A stretch of 64,000 bases of DNA from VFMC01 sp046331225 (GTDB taxonomy: Bacteria; Actinomycetota; Acidimicrobiia; Acidimicrobiales; Ilumatobacteraceae). The position numbers and the translations under genes are program-made. Location: contig JAXLRF010000014.1 of assembly GCA_046331225.1 (NCBI GenBank), positions 41,078 through 105,077 of the forward strand. Reading direction: 5' to 3'. Below are positions 60,203 to 64,000 of the stretch, one piece after another. Under the pieces are notes generated by a model that saw only the letters and a program-made list of their open reading frames with translations, was not told the DNA's origin and made no database searches. Position 1 is the first letter of the stretch. Every line of letters begins with the position of its first letter.

Positions 60203-60226
60203 ATCCGGGGATCCGGGGATCCGGGG
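60203..60226. repeat. Three tandem ATCCGGGG units
   Basis: Exact 8-bp copies at 60203-60210, 60211-60218 and 60219-60226 between the MCP start and cheR stop. Confidence 0.85.
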
Positions 60227-60231
60227 ATGGG

Positions 60232-61065
60232 TCAGGCCGGCTGGAAGTAGATGGTGCGACCGAACTGGTGACGCACGAGGCGCGTCGACGAGCTGATCGA
60301 CACCTCGCTCGAGCCGAGCAGGAGGTAGCCGTCCGGGTGCATCCGCGACGAGGTCTCGTTGAGGATGCGGGTCTTCGTCGCGTCGTCGAAGTAGATGAGG
60401 ACGTTGCGGATGAACACCACGTCGAAGCGGCTCGCCGCACGGGGGTACGAGGCCGGCGATGCCAGGTTGCAGGTGCGCACGTCGACCATGCGACGCAGCT
60501 CGGGATCGATGCGCCAGTCGGCACCTTCGCGCTGGAAGTTGCGGATGAGCATCGGGGCCGGCAGGCCGCGGTTCACCTCGAGCTGGCTGTACACGCCCTC
60601 GCGGCACCGGTAGAGCATCGAGTCGCTCAGGTCGGTCGCGATGATCTTGACGTCCCACGAGCGCACGACGTCGGGGAAGTTGTCGCGCAGCAGCATGGCG
60701 AGCGAGTACGGCTCCTGGCCACTCGAGCAGGCGGCGCACCACACGGTGAGCCGGCGCTCGATGCGCCGCGACTCGATGAGTTTCGGCAGCACCTCTTCCT
60801 TCAGCGTCTGCCACGGGTGGACGTCGCGGAAGAACGACGTCTCGTTCGTGGTCATCGCGTCGATGATCTCCGACTTCAGCTTCACCGACGGTTGGGTGAT
60901 GAGACGTTGCACGAGATCCGACACCGAGCCGAGGCCCTCGCGCCGTGCGATCGGCGCGAGCCGACTCTCGACGAGGTACTCCTTGCCCGGCTCGAGGACG
61001 ATGGCCGACTCCTTGAGCACCATGTCGCGGAGATGGTCGAACTGTGTCGCGGTGATGGTGGTCAT
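60232..61065 (-). CDS. cheR: Chemotaxis protein methyltransferase CheR
   Basis: CheR methylates receptor glutamates with S-adenosylmethionine. 277 residues: N-terminal helical domain and the SAM-binding domain with WCAACSSGQEPYSLAMLLRD, KIIATDLSDSMLYRCREGVY, FDVVFIRNVLIYFDDATK. Overlaps cheB by ATGA-type spacing, so cheY-cheB-cheR is one operon. Confidence 0.96.
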   Translation of the reverse strand: MTTITATQFDHLRDMVLKESAIVLEPGKEYLVESRLAPIARREGLGSVSDLVQRLITQPSVKLKSEIIDAMTTNETSFFRDVHPWQTLKEEVLPKLIESRRIERRLTVWCAACSSGQEPYSLAMLLRDNFPDVVRSWDVKIIATDLSDSMLYRCREGVYSQLEVNRGLPAPMLIRNFQREGADWRIDPELRRMVDVRTCNLASPASYPRAASRFDVVFIRNVLIYFDDATKTRILNETSSRMHPDGYLLLGSSEVSISSSTRLVRHQFGRTIYFQPA

Positions 61066-62138
61066 CTCGATCCTCTTCCTGAGAGAAAGGCGCTGCCCGC
61101 GCGTTGCGCGACGGCGGGTCCGATGTCGTCGAGCGGCAGCGTGGCGTCGGACAGACCCGACTGGTGCACCGCACCGGGCATGCCCCAGACGACGCTGGTC
61201 GCCTGGTCCTGGGCGATGACCGTCGCGCCGCGCTGCTTGAGTGCGGCGCAGCCGTCGCGCCCGTCGTGGCCCATGCCGGTGAGCACGACGGCGAGCACGT
61301 CACCCCCGTACACGTCGGCGGCCGACTTGAACAACACGTCGACCGCCGGCCGGCAGAAGTTGACCGGCGGTGACTGGTCGAGCACCACCGCGACGCCTGC
61401 GGGCGTGCGGCGGAGCGTCATGTGGTGGTCGCCGGGGGCCACGAGGGCCAGCCCCGGCGCGAGGAGATCGCCCTGCTCGGCTTCGCGCACACGGATGCGC
61501 GACGAGCCGTCGAGGCGTTGGGCGAGGTAGCGGGTGAACACCGCCGGCATGTGCTGGGCGATGACGATCGGCTTGTCGAAGCCGGCCGGCAGCTGTCCGA
61601 GCACGGTGCCGAGTGCGTTCGGGCCACCGGTCGACGAACCGATCGCGACGAGCTCGCACCGACCCGTGACCGGCGCCTTGTGCACGCGCAGCGCGGGGGC
61701 CAGCGGCGGCGGGGGCGGCGGGGGCGTGTTGCGACGGCAGAACGTCTTGATCTTGGGGATGAGCTCCTGGCGGACCGCATCCATCGCCGCGGTGACGCTG
61801 CCGACGTTGGCCGGCTTGGTCACGTAGTCCGACGCCCCGAGGGCGAGCGCCTCGAGCGTCGCGGTCGCGCCACGCTCGGTCAGCGTCGAGAACATGATCA
61901 CCGGCAGCGAGCGGTTCGTCGAGCGGATGGCGCGCAGCGTCTGGATGCCGTCCATCTCCGGCATCTCCACGTCGAGCGTGATGATGTCCGGCTTGAGCTG
62001 TTCGATCTTGCCCAGGGCGATCGCGCCGTTCGCCGCGATGCCCACCACCTCGAGATCGGGATCCTCGTCGATGACAGTGGTGAGCAGCTTGCGAACGACG
62101 ACGGCGTCGTCGACCACGAGCACTCGGATGGCGCTCAC
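61062..62138 (-). CDS. cheB: Chemotaxis protein-glutamate methylesterase CheB (first)
   Basis: CheB removes methyl groups from receptors and is activated by phosphorylation. 358 residues: receiver with RVLVVDDAVV and Asp56 in TLDVEMPEMDG; catalytic domain with GSSTGGPNAL (serine), AQHMP (histidine) and GMGHDG (aspartate). A Pro-rich linker joins them. Start overlaps the cheY stop (ATGA). Confidence 0.96.
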   Translation of the reverse strand: MSAIRVLVVDDAVVVRKLLTTVIDEDPDLEVVGIAANGAIALGKIEQLKPDIITLDVEMPEMDGIQTLRAIRSTNRSLPVIMFSTLTERGATATLEALALGASDYVTKPANVGSVTAAMDAVRQELIPKIKTFCRRNTPPPPPPPLAPALRVHKAPVTGRCELVAIGSSTGGPNALGTVLGQLPAGFDKPIVIAQHMPAVFTRYLAQRLDGSSRIRVREAEQGDLLAPGLALVAPGDHHMTLRRTPAGVAVVLDQSPPVNFCRPAVDVLFKSAADVYGGDVLAVVLTGMGHDGRDGCAALKQRGATVIAQDQATSVVWGMPGAVHQSGLSDATLPLDDIGPAVAQRAGSAFLSGRGSR

Positions 62139-62500
62139 GACAGACCGAGGAGCATGAACTTCTCTTCGATCACGTCCCGGGTGATCGGCTTCATCGCGTA
62201 CTCGTCGGCACCGGCCTTCAGGGCCTCGTAGACGAGCCGAGGGCTCGACTCCGAGGTCACCATCATCACCTTGACCTTGTCGTAGTCACGCGATTCGCGG
62301 ATCGCCGAGACGAACTCGAGTCCGTTCATGACCGGCATGTTCCAGTCGACCAGCGCGACCTCCGGCTTGAAGGCCTCCATCTGCGCCAGTGCCACCGAGC
62401 CGTCCTCGGCCTCGGCGACGTCGGCGTGGCCCATCTCGGCAAGCATCCGCTTGAGGATGAGGCGCATCGAACGCGAGTCGTCCACGATGAGAATTCGCAC
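62135..62500 (-). CDS. cheY: Chemotaxis response regulator CheY
   Basis: 121-residue single receiver domain: VRILIVDDSRSMR, Asp52 in LVDWNMPVMNG, MMVTSESS and the lysine in AMKPIT. GTG 62500 sits behind TAGGAGCTGAT, so I prefer it to the longer frame. First gene of cheY-cheB-cheR. Together with the switch genes it would reverse the motor. Confidence 0.93.
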   Translation of the reverse strand: MRILIVDDSRSMRLILKRMLAEMGHADVAEAEDGSVALAQMEAFKPEVALVDWNMPVMNGLEFVSAIRESRDYDKVKVMMVTSESSPRLVYEALKAGADEYAMKPITRDVIEEKFMLLGLS

Positions 62501-62583
62501 ATCAGCTCCTAGTGGTGAGCCCGGGCGGCGCCCGGGGTGCGGGGGTGTGGTGGCAGCTGACGAGCGAGCCACGTTCGGACGTT

Positions 62584-62612
62584 GACTGTCCCGGGTGAGG
62601 GCGCGGGTGCCA
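62584..62612 (-). promoter_or_regulatory. Putative flagellar-class promoter of cheY-cheB-cheR
   Basis: On the - strand: TGGCAC, 17-base spacer, ACAGTC (62589-62584), 84 bases before the cheY GTG. Same TGGCAC as the fliL site. Confidence 0.5.
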
Positions 62613-62618
62613 TGAGGC

Positions 62619-63776
62619 TCACCCGCCCTGCGCGGCGGCCGTGGCCCCGCGCCGGAATCCGGCGCCCAGTGCGGTGAGCCGCACGATCGCCGCGGCGATG
62701 CGGTCGACGGGGAGCACCTCGTCGGCCACGCCGGCCTCGAACACGGCGCCGGGCATGCCCCACACCACGCTCGTGGATTCGTCCTGGACCAGCACTTGCG
62801 CGCCCAGGCCGTGCAGTTCGACGGCGCCGTCGCGGCCGTCGTGACCCATGCCCGTCAACATCACCGCGAGCGTCTGGCGACCGAAGGCGGCCGCCGCGCT
62901 CTTGAACAGCACGTCGACGGACGGGCGGCAGTGGTTGACCGGCGGCCCCTGCGTCAGCGCGACGGTCGCGCCCGAGGCGGTGGGCCGCAGGGTGAGGTGG
63001 TGATCCCCCGGGGCGATGTACACCGTGCCGGCTTCGATGGGTTCGCCGTCGATCGCCTCGCGCACGGTGAGGGCGCCCGAGCCGTCGAGGCGCTGGGCGA
63101 GATACGTGGTGTACACCGGCGGCATGTGCTGGGCGACCAGCACCGGGACGCGCAGGTTGCCCGGCAGCCGGCCGATCACCTCGGCGAGGGCGTTCGGTCC
63201 GCCGGTCGACGAGCCGATCACGACCACGTCGACCTTGCCGCCGCGGGCGACGGCAGGCGCCGCACCGGCGCTGCCCGCCGCCGACGACGCGTCGCCACGT
63301 CGGGCGGTCGCCGAGGCGGACGCAGCGTTGGTGCGGTGGGCACGCACGATCGCCCGGATCTTCGGGACGAGGTCGGCGCGCACGGCCTCGAGCGCGTCCA
63401 TCGGGTTGTCGTAGTGCGTCGGCTTCGTCACGTAGTCGGCCGCGCCGAGCGACAGCCCCTCGATGGTCTCGCGTGCACCGTGGTGGGTGAGCGTCGAGAA
63501 CATGATCACCGGCACGTCGAGCCCGCGCGAGCGCATCTCGCGCAGCATCGTCAGGCCGTCCATGTTCGGCATCGCCAGGTCGAGCGACACGATGTCGGGC
63601 TTCAACGACTCGATCCGTTCGAGCGCGATCGCGCCGTCCTGGGCGATCCCGGCCAGCTCGAGGTCGGGCTCGCTCTGGAACAGCATGGTCATCAGCCGTC
63701 GCACGGCGACGGCGTCGTCGACGACGAGCACCCGGATCGGGCCGTCGGTCTTCGCGCTGGTGGGCGTGGTGGTCAT
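62619..63776 (-). CDS. cheB: Second CheB methylesterase
   Basis: 385-residue paralogue of the CheB at 61062: receiver with VRLVVDD-like RVLVVDDAVAVR and Asp66 in SLDLAMPNMDG, linker rich in Ala/Ser, and catalytic domain with GSSTGGPNAL, AQHMPP and GMGHDG. All key residues are present, so both CheB copies look active. It lies between cheY and the second MCP; 118 bases separate it from cheY. Confidence 0.94.
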   Translation of the reverse strand: MTTTPTSAKTDGPIRVLVVDDAVAVRRLMTMLFQSEPDLELAGIAQDGAIALERIESLKPDIVSLDLAMPNMDGLTMLREMRSRGLDVPVIMFSTLTHHGARETIEGLSLGAADYVTKPTHYDNPMDALEAVRADLVPKIRAIVRAHRTNAASASATARRGDASSAAGSAGAAPAVARGGKVDVVVIGSSTGGPNALAEVIGRLPGNLRVPVLVAQHMPPVYTTYLAQRLDGSGALTVREAIDGEPIEAGTVYIAPGDHHLTLRPTASGATVALTQGPPVNHCRPSVDVLFKSAAAAFGRQTLAVMLTGMGHDGRDGAVELHGLGAQVLVQDESTSVVWGMPGAVFEAGVADEVLPVDRIAAAIVRLTALGAGFRRGATAAAQGG

Positions 63777-63849
63777 CTCGTCTCGATGTTCGAAGTCGTG
63801 TGCGGTCGTGCGCGTGCGTCCGCGTGGTGCGGGCGCGAGCGCTCGGCAG

Positions 63850-63855
63850 GACTGT
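63850..63855 (-). promoter_or_regulatory. ACAGTC box before second cheB
   Basis: On the - strand CGGACAGTCC lies 74 bases upstream of the cheB ATG. No TG-rich partner at 16-18 bases. Confidence 0.4.
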
Positions 63856-63880
63856 CCGTGGAGGGCGGGCCCCGCGCCGG

Positions 63881-64000
63881 TCAGTAGCGGAACTGACCGA
63901 CGAGGGTCTGCAGGTCGCTCGCCATGCGGGCGAGCTCGCTCGCCGCACGGCTCGAGTCGTTCGCCCCGGCGGCGGTCGACTCGGCGGCGCCGGCGACGGC
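63881..64000 (-). CDS. Second methyl-accepting chemotaxis protein, C-terminal end (truncated by window end)
   Basis: Only 39 residues and the stop are inside the window. They read as the last part of an MCP signalling domain ending SDLQTLVGQFRY. The nucleotides of the last ~80 bases are almost identical to the 3' end of the receptor at 58147, suggesting duplication or gene conversion. Confidence 0.85.
   Translation of the reverse strand, partial: AVAGAAESTAAGANDSSRAASELARMASDLQTLVGQFRY

Noticed and set aside
60203..60226. Attachment site or IS end at the ATCCGGGG repeat
   Set aside because: No integrase, transposase or matching distant copy in the window.

Overview
The window is a GC-rich (roughly 70 %) stretch of a monoderm-type flagellated bacterium, most likely an actinobacterium. 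Support: high-GC codon use, many GTG/TTG starts, ATGA/GTGA start-stop overlaps, CeoB/CeoC-like potassium regulators, DUF3048 and MoaD/sialidase-like genes, FlgN of actinobacterial type, and no P- or L-ring genes. An Acidimicrobiia (Ilumatobacter-like) source is my guess from gene content, not something the sequence proves.

Region 1 (1-14584) is a potassium-homeostasis island on the + strand: the end of kdpA, then kdpB and kdpC, a first KdpD/KdpE pair, a free-standing KdpD-type membrane protein (DUF4118), a second KdpD/KdpE pair whose KdpD has lost the Walker A lysine, a KimA-like APC potassium permease, two single-unit TrkA/Ceo-type RCK proteins and a small OB-fold protein. A similar 27-nt element (GGCGCTAAGA...TAACG) follows each kdpE and precedes the next potassium unit.

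Region 2 (14553-22577) is mixed: otsA-otsB (trehalose synthesis, - strand), a BNR/sialidase-like repeat protein with a MoaD-like partner, a DUF3048 lipoprotein, a degenerate EAL-like protein, a NarL-type response regulator, a small membrane protein with a possible PIN/NYN-like domain, and a CheX-like protein.

Region 3 (22713-56701) is a nearly complete flagellar cluster: a VanY-type peptidase, fliC-fliD-fliS, a small-gene segment with fliH, flgB-flgC-fliE-fliF-fliG, fliI-fliJ-lytic transglycosylase-fliK-flgD-flgE, fliM, fliN-O-P-Q-R-flhB, csrA-fliW (- strand), flhA, an FlhF-like N-domain protein without its GTPase, flgN-flgK-flgL (- strand), flbD-motA-motB and fliL.

Region 4 (56802-64000, - strand) is chemotaxis: an EAL-HDOD protein, a methyl-accepting chemotaxis protein, cheR, cheB, cheY, a second cheB and the end of a second MCP. 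cheA and cheW are not in the window.

Two observations stand out. First, a hexamer ACAGT(C/G), usually with a TG-rich element 16-18 nt upstream, sits in sense orientation before nine flagellar or chemotaxis units (fliC, flgB, fliM, fliN, flhA, flbD, fliL, cheY, cheB2), so it may be the promoter of one regulon. Second, a small membrane protein (28310-28759) carries on its cytoplasmic tail a copy of the FliF C-terminal FliG-binding motif. No mobile element, rRNA, tRNA or CRISPR array was seen.
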